The notes beneath the pieces are model-generated. The model saw only the letters and a list, made by a program, of their open reading frames with translations, was not told the DNA's origin and did no database searches. From contig RPFO01000154.1 in the NCBI GenBank assembly GCA_009746045.1, positions 3,045,993 to 3,109,992 on the forward strand: 64,000 bases of DNA. Direction: 5' to 3'. Positions 20,341 to 30,317 of this stretch are shown one piece after another (the first letter of the stretch is position 1; each line of letters starts with the position of its first letter). This DNA comes from Mesostigma viride. Lineage: Eukaryota > Streptophyta > Mesostigmatophyceae > Mesostigmatales > Mesostigmataceae. Made by a program: the position numbers and the translations under genes.

Positions 20341-22135
20341 CTGAGACCCATGTGAGCATATCATATAATAACAAGGAGCGTGGGGAAGTAAGCTGATCAT
20401 AGCCAGGACGTAGCCGCATGGCTGTACAAGGGCTAAGCTAAGGCTATGGCCAGTGGTTGTGTACCGTGCGTTATAGCGGTGCACGTGACTAGGTATGGTG
20501 GCACGGCTAGGCAAACCGATTCTGAGGCATGGCTGCCAGCTAGGGCGGCAGTGACTATCAATGATTCAAGCTAGGGCCGTCTAGCCCGCAGGGGGCGACC
20601 ACATCTTGTGGTTGATCATCAGGTCCCCGCCCCTCCATGGTACACCTCAGTTGGGCTTCTGGGGGTTCTGCTTGTGGAGGAGGTATTCAGGCCACAGCCT
20701 GTGACCGGGTCGCGTCGCTGCTGCTGCTGAGCGGGGGTCAGGTCGTCGTCCAGCGTCCAGGTGAGGTCGTGCATTGAACCTCTTGCGACGAGAGAGGAAA
20801 TGCTGCTTGTCCTCGATCAGGGGAGGGGAAGCCCGGGACTGAGGTGAGCAGGTCTCATGCGGCAGGGGGGGTGCCGCCTTGTCCCGTGAGTGGGGAACAG
20901 GGGAAGGCGGTGGCACCCGCGCTGAGTTCTATACCTCACCTACCAGGCCCATGAGGGTAAGAAGCTGGTTCTTGAGCTCGTCAGCAAGGGTGGTTGACGT
21001 CTCACCTGGATGCAGCCTGGGGAAAACGACGCAGCACCACTCGGCACTCGCGGCGAGCGCGGTCGGTGACCTCCCGTTGCTCGGCCTGGCGGTGGTCCTC
21101 CAGCTCCTGGAGGCGGTTCGTGGCGATGGCGCCGGTGGTTGAGGCGGTCCCTGAACGCAGCAGGTCCGCATAGGAGAGCGGCGGCCGGCCGGGGAGGTCG
21201 CCAGCATCCTGCCAGGGTGGCTGGGATGAGTGCGATAGTGGCCGTCTGCTCCGCTATCTTTGGGACCTAGCTGTGTGGCCAGGGCCTCGGTGTGAGCGGT
21301 GATGGCTTCAAGCTTCTTCATGAGCACACCGCATGCCCTCCACCTGGTTGAGGCGAGAGACAAGTGCAGCGTGCGTCTCAGATGCCTGCGCCGCGGTGTG
21401 CAGCGCCGTGAATGAACTGAGGTTGGAGCTTGTGGGCATTGAACCCGGGTTAATTCCACGTTGGAGACCCGGGCCTCCACCGTGTTGAGCGTGGTGTTTA
21501 GCGATGTCAGCTGCTCGGCCAGCGGCCAGGTCCGCACATGCTCCTCCAACACTGCGCGGAGGTCATCCTTGCAGAGGGAGGGAGCCGACGCGGCCGGCTG
21601 CACAGGGGCTGGGGTGCGGAGCGTTCTGGTGATGTTGCCGAGGCGGATCTGGAATTAGCTGGTCAAGATAATCAGGCGTTGTTGTACTTCGTCAAAAGCA
21701 TAATAGAGCCAGGACATGTCTAATAGAGCCAGGACATGTCTCCATTGTAGTCGATAGCCGCCCCCTTCTGGGGCACGAAGAGCTTCCGCTCCTGTTCGAG
21801 GAACTGGAGAACCTCGATGCATTCCTGTGGCGACAATTCTTGCCACACGATGAAGGAGAATCGTCGGTCGCCGGGGAGGAAATGGCTCCATTTGCGATCG
21901 TGGCAGGGTTTCTTAGGCTCCTGCAGGCGAGGCGCTTGGCGATGGTTTGGCGGGTAAGCCAGGCGGCTTGGCAAGGGCAAGGGCGAGAGGGTTGCCCTGG
22001 GCGCTGGAAAGCTTTTCCAGCTCCTTTTCCAGCCCTCGTTTGGCTTTCGGAGTCGTCATAGCTGCTTGCCATGTGCGCAACTTTTTCGATACTGCGTTTC
22101 AGCCGTAACCGATTATACTGGCTAGTGCGTCTTAA
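20341..22135 (-). pseudogene. Broken ORF1-like retroelement, tandem copy B
   Basis: Second copy of the element at 18262-20100, same orientation. The minus strand reads HFLSRRKRFNARPHLDAG, then LWPEYLLHKQNPQKP before a stop, and further upstream KDDLRAVLEEHVRTWPLAEQ, a heptad-like stretch that suggests the coiled coil of an ORF1 protein. Frameshifts separate the pieces. A 21-bp tandem duplication (TCTAATAGAGCCAGGACATG at 21699-21739) is visible. Beyond 22135 the sequence is unrelated until the repeat at 22618. Confidence 0.6.
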
Positions 22136-22617
22136 AAAGGCGCGTCGAATGCAAGTGATCTGACTTGATCTGGGGCTCAGACGCAAAAGATCTGAGCTCC
22201 GCCGTCAGCCATACCGCTGTCAGCCATTCAGTTTCCTGAAGGTCGCTCGGCCATGATGACGGGTGTGGGGCCGGGTAGGTTGCATGCTAACCCCCGATAG
22301 CCCAGGAGAACATTAGGCGTCTCCCGGATAACAATGAGTGGACTGGGCCATCATGAATGAATGGCAAGGTGGAACCGAATAAGAAAACAATTCAGCACGT
22401 ACTGCATGCCCCATCACCCCTCCCCTGGCGACTTGAAGCTTGACTTAAAGCACCGACGCTCCTCGCTTCATCCCCGACCCGTCGAGCGCGAAGATGACGC
22501 CTGAAAACCCACGCGGCCGGCCATTTCCCTCGATTGTGCACCATATAGGTGGTTGTCTCCTTAATATAGTCGGTGAAAAAATTTCTTTAATTGTATTTCA
22601 AATTCCAAATTTTCGCG

Positions 22618-22866
22618 CAAATTAATTAATTAATTAAAATCATAGCTCCGTTGGGAGCATATGTAACACATAGCCCTGAGAAAGGGGCATCTATGGGTTT
22701 GTAATACAATCAGGGCTACAACCTGCAGGTGGAGGATGTACAACTGTCACCGGCTCTGGGTGCACAAGGTGCACCTGCACCGCCATGATGGTTCATGCCT
22801 CCTTAACAAGCACAGGCACCCAGGGGGGGCTTGAGGAGACTGAGGGCCTAGAAGGCCTGCATGACA
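22618..22866. repeat. Second copy of the LINE-type 3' end repeat
   Basis: (TTAA)n, then AGCTCCGTTGGGAGCATATG and about 220 bp nearly identical to 13858-14103, in the same orientation. It ends at the same point, GCCTAGAAGGCCTGCATGACAT. No ORF1 lies beyond this copy, so it is a solo fragment or a truncated insertion. Confidence 0.75.
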
Positions 22867-24296
22867 TTTCGCGCAAAGCTAGGCAAAAGGAAGGTCGTGG
22901 GTCCGCGGAACAGCGGAAAGGCGACCAATAAGGGTGCGGGATGCGACACGGCGCTCTGTCCAGCTGGCCGGCGCTGGACGCTTCTAGACTGGTTGTGCAT
23001 TGGACGGAATTGCCGGTCAGAGAATTGTTTTTGGCATGTCACGTCACAAGATGGAAAAAGGGCGCGAGGGCGCAACGCGGCGCGACCTTGTAAAACGGCT
23101 CGCAAAAAAGGAACCTAGGCGATTTGGCGCCGCGTCGGTCGTGACATCGTTTGCTCCATTGGATCTGCATCTACGGGGTTCGATACGGTTGTTTGCATGG
23201 AAACCCGGCCGATGAGATTTGACGGAGAAGTCGAGTATATAAGTGATCTTTTTTCGACACATCGGTGAAGATCTAAGTCAGACCCTTTGGCCGTCTTAAT
23301 TGAAATTGAAATTGAAATTGAGTTCGGTCTAGTCGGTGTAGCTGGTCAAGCTTGTGCATGCGCCATGCAAATGGTGCGCGTAGATGGTCAGAGAAATTAG
23401 AGCGTTTTTATAAGATACTTACCTGGTTAGTTGCCTGGTTCCGTGGAGAGGTGTAATTGTAGGGAGAAGTTTGAACCCTCAGGCAGCCTGAGCTAATGAT
23501 TATGAGACAAAAATATTCTATGTACAATGGGTTGACAAATCACAAACTCAGTTCATGCAACTCGCTACTTGGGAATCACCAATGGCCCCACAAAAGTTGG
23601 CTGTGGCATCGTGGCATGACGCACACCTGAATAGGTGGCCCCATCGACTCTCATTTCATGTAGTAGTAATGGCTGGCCAGTAGAGCAGCCTTTGGAGAAT
23701 GTGCAAAGACATCCCTCAGTGTGCTGGAACCGTACTAAGCCATCTGATGGTCAGGATTGGCAGCGGATTGTGCGTCCACCACAAAAGCGTATACCGCCAT
23801 GCGTCCACGAATAGTCGTATCACTTACTACAAAAGAAATTATCGGTTCAGGACAGGTCACAAGGTCATAACCCCTCGGTTCCACAGGAGGCCCCTCTCCC
23901 CCAAGACAGCCGAGACATGGTCCGTGTACGCTCTTGTACGCAGTTGGGCTTGACTTCCATCCCACGCCAAACTTTCGACACTTGATTGCACCGCCTGGCT
24001 GCCAGTGAGGCCACCCCTCACACCCACATTCCCTATCAGGCCTGGCGTCATTAACTTTTCCCTAACGGGCCGGCTGGTAGTAACAGCCCTTGCGTGAGCA
24101 AGCACCCCCGCTGCACCCACTCTGGCTCACGCCCAGGGAAGCAACGCTTTTCCTTACCCACAGTGGATCACCCACAGGTTTCCTGAGCTCACATGCGTGC
24201 GTGCTAACACGCACGCGCTATTGCTGTATCACTCACGTGCTCTTGCTTTATCTCTCGAACCAGTCACACGAGCTCTCGCTTGATCTCTCGAACCAC
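22867..24296. other. Intergenic, no gene recognised
   Basis: I find no convincing coding region. Short open frames at 22861-23118 and 23699-23953 lack recognisable motifs. A small AATTGAAATTG repeat lies near 23299. Near 24240-24300 two copies of TCTCGAACCA followed by GTCACACGAGCTCTCGCTT-like sequence lie just past the UBX stop codon and may be 3' untranslated sequence. Confidence 0.5.
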
Positions 24297-27200
24297 TCAC
24301 GCGCTCTGCTCCTCAATGAACAGCGCCGCTGCGGGGCACAGCCCTGCCTCCGCGACCGTGCGCCCGCCGCCCCCCTGGCCGCTCCCCTGCGCGAGCACCT
24401 GGCGGGGGAAGCTCGTGACCAGATTGTACCGTTCCAGCTGCACCTTTCCCAGCGAGTCCACCCAGTCGTACAGCGTCGACACCTGCATGTCCTTGTGGAA
24501 CCGTCGGTTGGCCCGAGTGCCGTCCGGTAGCCGGACCACAATGTCCACGCCCCCCTCGGCGCCTTTGGGGACCTCGGGGGGGAGCGTCGCAGATTTCTCC
24601 ACCGCACGGCGCGCGATTAATTCCGTCAGACGCGCCTCCGCCTCCTCCCGTGCCCGTGCTTCCGCGGCCGCCTCTTCCTCCTTCCGCCGGGCCTCGGCGG
24701 CCTCCCTCTCGGCTGCCTCTCGCGCCTCTCGGGCGGCGGCCTCCCTGGCGCGGTCTTCCTCGAGGGACCGCTGGTAGAGGTCCTCTTGCTCCGCGCGCAG
24801 GCGGCGGCTGTGCTCGCGTTCGGCCACCTCGGCGCGCGCGGCCACGAGGGAGGCGCCGTGCGACTCGAGGACCTGCAGGGGGGGGGGCAGACAGGGAGAT
24901 CAATGAATTACTTGGTTAATTGAAGAACGTGGTTTACTGGAGCTAGAACTATGGCTGAGGTTGGATTGTGAAAGTGCTGAAAGCCTGCAGGTGTGGGCGA
25001 GAAGGATTGGATTGGATTTTACGAAAGATTGAATGAGATTTTATGAAAGATTAAATAAGACTTTGAACCGCGGGACGGTGTCATGGGGCAAGATTCCTCG
25101 ATGTCATATATAGATAGATCATATATGGATAGAAGTGTGGACGGGTGGAGGGCATGGTTGAAGGTTTAGGGTTTGTGTGCTTTCTAATTCCTCCCCTGGC
25201 ATGCGCGTGCGACTAACTCACTAGTGGAGTACGGGTGTGCTTACCTCCCCCAGCATTCGCCTAATTGAATAACGCGACTGACCTCCCTGATCATTCAAAT
25301 AAAAGCCACGCCGTTGCTTACCTCCCCCAGCACGCAGCTACCTAATTACTACTGGGTAGTAACTGGTAAGTTGTTCTGCGGGTGCTTACCTCCCCCAGCA
25401 TGCGACCACCTGAATATAACTAGTAATGTTATTGCCAGTTTATAGAACCCTAGCCGATCTATCCTTTAACTCTCCCAGCACGCAACCACCGAAATATTAC
25501 AAGAATGCGACCACCTGGACATCACTAGTAAACGTTATTGCCAGTTCCCTTCCCCCATATGTGACCACCAGAACATTCCAAATAAATGGTATCGCTAGCT
25601 GAATCCTACCCGATAGATATCCATTACCTCCCCCCATATGCGACCACCGGAATATTCCTAGTAAACGTTATGGCTATTTAATAAATCCTACCCGGTATAT
25701 TAGTATATCCATTACCTCCCCCAGCATGCGGATGAGCGCGGGCGCGCCCTGCGGCCCCTCCACCACCGCAAGCATCTTGAGCTGCCCCTGCAGGTGGCCC
25801 AGCACAGCCAGGTAGGGGAACGTGGTAACGCGCAGCACGCCGCATTGCCGGAACGCGTCGGGTCGCCGCACATCGCCGCCCCACACCTGCGGCCATGAGC
25901 AACCAAGGGGAGGGGTAGGGAAGGGGGGGAGGGGGGGCACACAGGGGAAGGAAATGATATCGTGAGCGAGAGCCTAGGAGATGTGACGGAGAGAGATGTG
26001 GGCGAGAGAGGCCGGTGTGAGCTTACTAAAAGACCACAAGCCATGCTAGTTAAAGTAACAGCAGGGAAAACAAACAAAAGTGAAAAAGGGTTCATTATAA
26101 ATGGATTCATTTTTCGTTGTCATTGCGCACCGTCTCCTCCCTTACGCTCCCCCCACCCCCCACCCCCCCCAAAAAAAGTTCTTATAAATGGAAGCATGTG
26201 ACTATATACAAACCCATGTTGCCACATAGAAGCATGGCCGCTCACCGCAGACTTTTCTCTCACCTACTTATTAAAGCATCAGCCCAACCGGCTCGGCAGC
26301 TCACCGCAACCTTACCCTCGCTCAAACACTCACCCACCCATCAGTCCAACCAACTCAGCCGCTCATCACCACCTGTACCCTCGCCCACTCATCCACCAAC
26401 AACCCACCACAAAATTCACAGCATCGGTCCGACCAACTCACCGCGAAGTTCTCGCTGACATAGGCCACGAACGCGGGCGCACACAGCGTGGCCCTGCAGA
26501 AGGCCGCCGTGTCGCCGTGCTCCGCCGAGTGCAAGTAGACGAGCAGGAACCGGAACCGGTCGCGCGCGCTGCGCAGTGCGTCCTCGAACGAGGTCGCCAG
26601 GAACGGGGGGGCCAGGGACCCTGGGTCGCCGCCCGGTGCGGCCGCGGCGGCCGCCGCGTGCGCCTGCATCTCGCGGATGAACTCGGCCGCGGCGGCGGCG
26701 GGGGACTGCTCGGGGGAGATCACGAGCGACGTGAGCGCCGATGGGAGGAGGTGACATCCGTGGCGCTGCATGGTGGGGGGAAAAGACAGGGGAGGGGAGC
26801 GGGGGGAGAGGGACCAAATTGGGGGTGAGAGGGAACAATCGGTCCGTCGGGTTATCCAGCAGGTGCCATCCGCACCACTGCACGTTGGGGTTCAGGGTAG
26901 GGAGTAAGGGGGCAGGAAATTGAGTACTTGAGTACAAGTAGTTTGCTGGCTTATTCTCAAAATTGCGGCTCATGTACAGGAGAGGGGGGTGGGGGCGGAG
27001 GGGGGGGACGACACTGGGGAGTATGTATGGTGGGGTGGGGAAGGAGCTCAAGTGACTAAAATGTCATTTTATTTTGTTCAAGTTTCCCACAAGGCGCAGT
27101 GCATGCTACAGGAAGAAACAGTGACGTGCTGACGTGGCAATTTAGCAAGCTAAAGGCCGGCATCAGGGGAAGCTAGAGCAACAAGGCAGGCCTACTAGAT

Positions 27201-27957
27201 GATTGGAATTTCACCACTTTACCGGTTACCCTTGCAAAGCGGAAGTAGGTGCGTATAACTCTTACGCAATAATGCAAACGATAACACCAAGCGCACCTCT
27301 TTACTCGGAAAGGAAAAAAAAGCTATATTGGAACAGTTAATTTACGCGTCACCTAAATTTGGCAAGCTGGCTCACGACCAGCAAAGCTACGACAAATACC
27401 TGTACAAATGATATAACACCTGTAGAAATGAAGTGTCTCAGTTCACCCCAAAAAGCTGGCGGCATCCTCACCACGACAGAGGCGCCAGCCCCGACAGCGC
27501 CGCCAACCACGCCGCCAGCAACATGCAACAAAGCCGTTGCCAGCCGTCCTACGCTTCCGATCGCCCCGAGCCCAGGCGCCGTCGGGGGTGCGGGTCGCCC
27601 ATGGCTATGCCGCGCTGGCAACCCTTCAGTTGGAGAATCCCGGGAACTACTAGCCGCTTCTCTACTCCCGCTAGCAGTGCCGCGAGCGCGGACCCTCGGC
27701 CCGGCATTCTCCCATCGCAATTGTGGCTCAGACGCCGAGGGCATATCACGGTCAGTCATTCGCGCACCGAGGCTAGCACCCGGAGCGTCGAGTCCGTAAC
27801 CATCGGACACCAAGAAAGTTTGGATCGCTTGCTCGACATCCCAATCGTGTGCATCGAGTATATTTGTGCATATTTGGTCGTCTAGCACACCAGTAACTTC
27901 CCTAAAGCTTCTGATCTTGTCAGCGTTAGAGTCGTGTGATGCCGCTGGGTCAACCAT
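24297..27957 (-). CDS. UBA-UAS-UBX protein (FAF2/UBXD8/PUX10-like)
   Basis: Adaptor for the Cdc48/p97 segregase, expected on the ER or lipid droplets in protein quality control. Four exons, all phase 0: 27472-27957, 26442-26765, 25716-25886, 24297-24872; about 518 residues. Residues about 10-50 form a UBA-like domain (FREVTGVLDDQICTNILDAH). A Gly/Ala/Val hydrophobic stretch (about 132-162) sits where relatives have a membrane hairpin. The UAS thioredoxin-like domain spans exons 2-3 (FLLVYLHSAEHGDTAAFCRA, then VWGGDVRRPDAFRQCGVLR). A Glu/Arg/Ala-rich coiled coil opens exon 4. The UBX domain ends the protein, with the p97-contact loop in TSFPRQVL. Domain order and length fit plant PUX10 and animal FAF2/UBXD8. 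Donors are GTGAGG, GTGAGT and GTAATG. Intron 3 carries seven copies of the exon 3 end. Confidence 0.92.
25235..25731 (-). repeat. Tandem copies of UBX exon 3 end with donor site
   Basis: The exon 3 end with its donor (25711-25731; plus strand TTACCTCCCCCAGCATGCGG) recurs in intron 3 near 25241, 25318, 25385, 25467, 25546 and 25622, with a partial copy at 25504. Copies near 25241, 25318 and 25385 keep the full TTACCTCCCCCAGCA, so several intact GGGGGAGGTAA donors sit in a row. Between copies lies GACCACC..GAATATNACTAGTAA-like intron sequence, period 65-85 bp. Confidence 0.85.
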
Positions 27958-28329
27958 GTTCTAGCTGCCTGTCGCCGGTGCCGGCCAGACGGAAGCAAAT
28001 CTAAATGGTGTCTCTGGTGATTTGTAGCAGACAACTAAAGCCCTCCATCCCCGACATCAAGGCACTGCCCTGGATCCTGGTCAAAACCGCGGGCAGCCAA
28101 TGGCAACGTTAAACGATGAGGTACAGCCAGGAACCGAAGTGGTTGACAGCATCCCTTCAGCTACTAGTGACGATATTCCGACGTACATATTTCCAAATGA
28201 AATGACCGTGGCAAGACCACAGCGAGCTTGCCTTCCTTTGTCTCAATGCACGATCCGTTCCACTACTAATAAGCCACGCTTGCCATCGCTATCGGGTTCA
28301 CTTAATAACCTCGGAGTTACGGCTTGACG

Positions 28330-28580
28330 CAGGCTTGCATAAAATCCTCGACCTCGTGCTTGACAGCATGCTGCGTAAACGTTTCCCTGCGTGCTCACTA
28401 GGTAGCAGGTACTCGATTCTTCAGCGTCTGCTGGCATTTGCATCAGTTCTGGCTGGAAAAGTGGACATATAATTATGTACACTGTACTGTACAAAGACGT
28501 GGCGCTGAGCAGGGGGGGGGGACTGGGGGAGCTGGGGTTCTGGCTCGTCAAGCACGAGGTCGAGGATTTTATGCAAGCCT
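28330..28580. repeat. 34-bp perfect inverted repeat around ~180 bp (MITE-like)
   Basis: AGGCTTGCATAAAATCCTCG, continuing ACCTCGTGCTTGAC, at 28330-28363 is matched by its exact reverse complement at about 28547-28580. The interior has no coding potential. I see no clear target duplication outside the arms. Confidence 0.65.
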
Positions 28581-28760
28581 GGGAGAGCTGCAGTTCTGAG
28601 TTCGTCCGTTCCTGCTGCCTGCTGGTCTCTTCACAAACGTTTACAAGAGTTCACAACATTTTACAAGAATGTTTGGACCCAACCTGGACCCAAAACATTT
28701 TCTTGCACGCGCGGGGAATGCCGACTGCGCCCGGCGCCTTTTACAGGTGTTGTCGTTGAC

Positions 28761-28937
28761 TTGTTGTTGTTGCCCACGTCGCACATGGGCAACTTTTACA
28801 GTACGGATAGGAACTGACTGACTTCAGAAAATCTCTGCTGCCCATGTTACAGTGGTTAGTTGTTAGTTGTATCCCACGCCGCACATGGGCAGCGTTGATG
28901 TTGAGTTGAGTTGAGTTGCGGCGAGGGCAACAACAAG

Positions 28938-28971
<34 letters not shown>

Positions 28972-28978
28972 GAATGCT
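28761..28978 (-). repeat. Two hairpin/(AAC)n retroposon ends and a (CAA)n run
   Basis: On the minus strand TTGCCCATGTGCGACGTGGG then CAACAACAACAA (28761-28792) and GCTGCCCATGTGCGGCGTGG (28860-28893) repeat the TGCCCA...TGGGCA hairpin seen at 4170. A separate plus-strand CAACAACAAC run lies at 28939-28971. Confidence 0.6.
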
Positions 28979-29064
28979 CATCTCTCCCACCCATTTACTC
29001 TCCCACCGATTTACGACCGTCAGATGGGTGAATCTGACGGACGGACGGACAGGTACACCCGAGA

Positions 29065-29130
29065 ACCGCACAGATGTAGCCGAAATCCGCACAGATGTAG
29101 CCGAAAAACCGCACAGATGTATCCGACAAA
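29065..29130. repeat. Short tandem repeat, ~20-bp unit
   Basis: About three and a half copies of CCGCACAGATGTAGCCGAAA, preceded by a GGAC triplet run at 29037-29050. Confidence 0.75.
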
Positions 29131-30317
29131 CCACATAGACGCGACGCGAGGGATTGGGGCCGTCGGATGGTGGAGGCGTTGTCCCCAACCCGAGGGGCGA
29201 CGGGTTGACAAGGGTAAAGGTGGCGCAAGCCACCGGAGGTGGGTGGGGGCGGCCAAGAGCCTATGGCGCGGTGGAACCGACATCAGCGGTGGAACCGATG
29301 AACTCAACCCTAACCGGCTGTACGTCATTGCGATGCAATGCCCGGTCGCCCGCTGAAGAGCTGGCAACACGCTGGCACATTCACAAATCACAACCGGCAC
29401 AACGCTTGGCATATTCACAACTGACCGGCACACCGCTTTTTAGTCGTAACTGTTCACGGTCAACAGCCACACACGAGGACATGGGGATGGGCTTTTTTAG
29501 AGGCGTTCCCGGCGCCATTTCAATTTCTGGCTAGTTTCGCCCCGATCATTAATTATAATGTTATTGATTAAGTAGCCACCATGTCTATATTTCAAAAGGT
29601 TAGCAAAATCTTTGGCGACAGGAAAGGCCATTCCGTGGGCAAGTTTCAACGCAGGGTCGAATATGGTTGCAGGTAAGGTGTCTTCCGCCGACATTAGACA
29701 CCTCCGCCGTTATTTTCCATAAATTTAGAAGTCATCTATATTTATTTATATAGCGAGCAGGTTTATTGATTGTTGGTAGAGAGCTTTTTTTTTTGTGGTC
29801 AGCCCGTTTCAGGCGGACCTCGTTATCGATGTCGAAACGCAAGAAAAAAGTATACCAGGTGTTGCTACTCTTTCTGGAATTCCCCGTTGAATATGTCTTC
29901 TTTTTTGTCTACCGGGTTTAAAGCTTATGAAGTACACCGCACTTTTTCGGGTAGTGCATTTCTCGATACGAGGACGTAGACCATACATGCATCCTAGTCG
30001 TAACTGGTAATAAGGATTAGACTCAATGTGCCATGTCCGAAGTTATATCCGCCAAATATGCCTCCGGGCTTCCCCCTATACGCTACTTCTGGCACTAGAA
30101 ACTTCTATCAACTTCGATGCTCGCTATTCCCTTCTCTTCCCCCGGGATTAGATTCATTACGGATGATTTTACGCGCCGCCATTCAGGACGGCACGCCGCA
30201 CGTCCCATGCATCATGGATGAAAATGCAAGGAGGGTATAGAAGCTTGTCACGCATTGAATGTGATGCCGCCGACACATCCTCCACACCCTGGCCCCCCGC
30301 CCCTGCCCCCTGCCAGG

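Larger units (their letters stand above)
27958..30317. other. Divergent intergenic region between UBX and FUSC genes
   Basis: About 2.3 kb separate the two start regions, so both promoters should be here. It holds an inverted repeat (28330-28580), AAC-type hairpin repeats (28761-28978) and a short tandem repeat (29065-29130). An upstream FUSC exon may lie near 30155-30235 (MILRAAIQDGTPHVPCIMDE), but I could not join it with confidence. Confidence 0.5.

Noticed and set aside
22861-23118. 85-codon plus-strand ORF after the 22.6 kb repeat
   Set aside because: It starts inside the end of the repeat, has no motif, and has an overlapping open frame on the other strand.
24313-24919. Overlapping Gly/Arg-rich frames in the UBX exon
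   Set aside because: Frame shadows of the Glu/Arg/Ala-rich coiled coil and UBX domain read on the minus strand.
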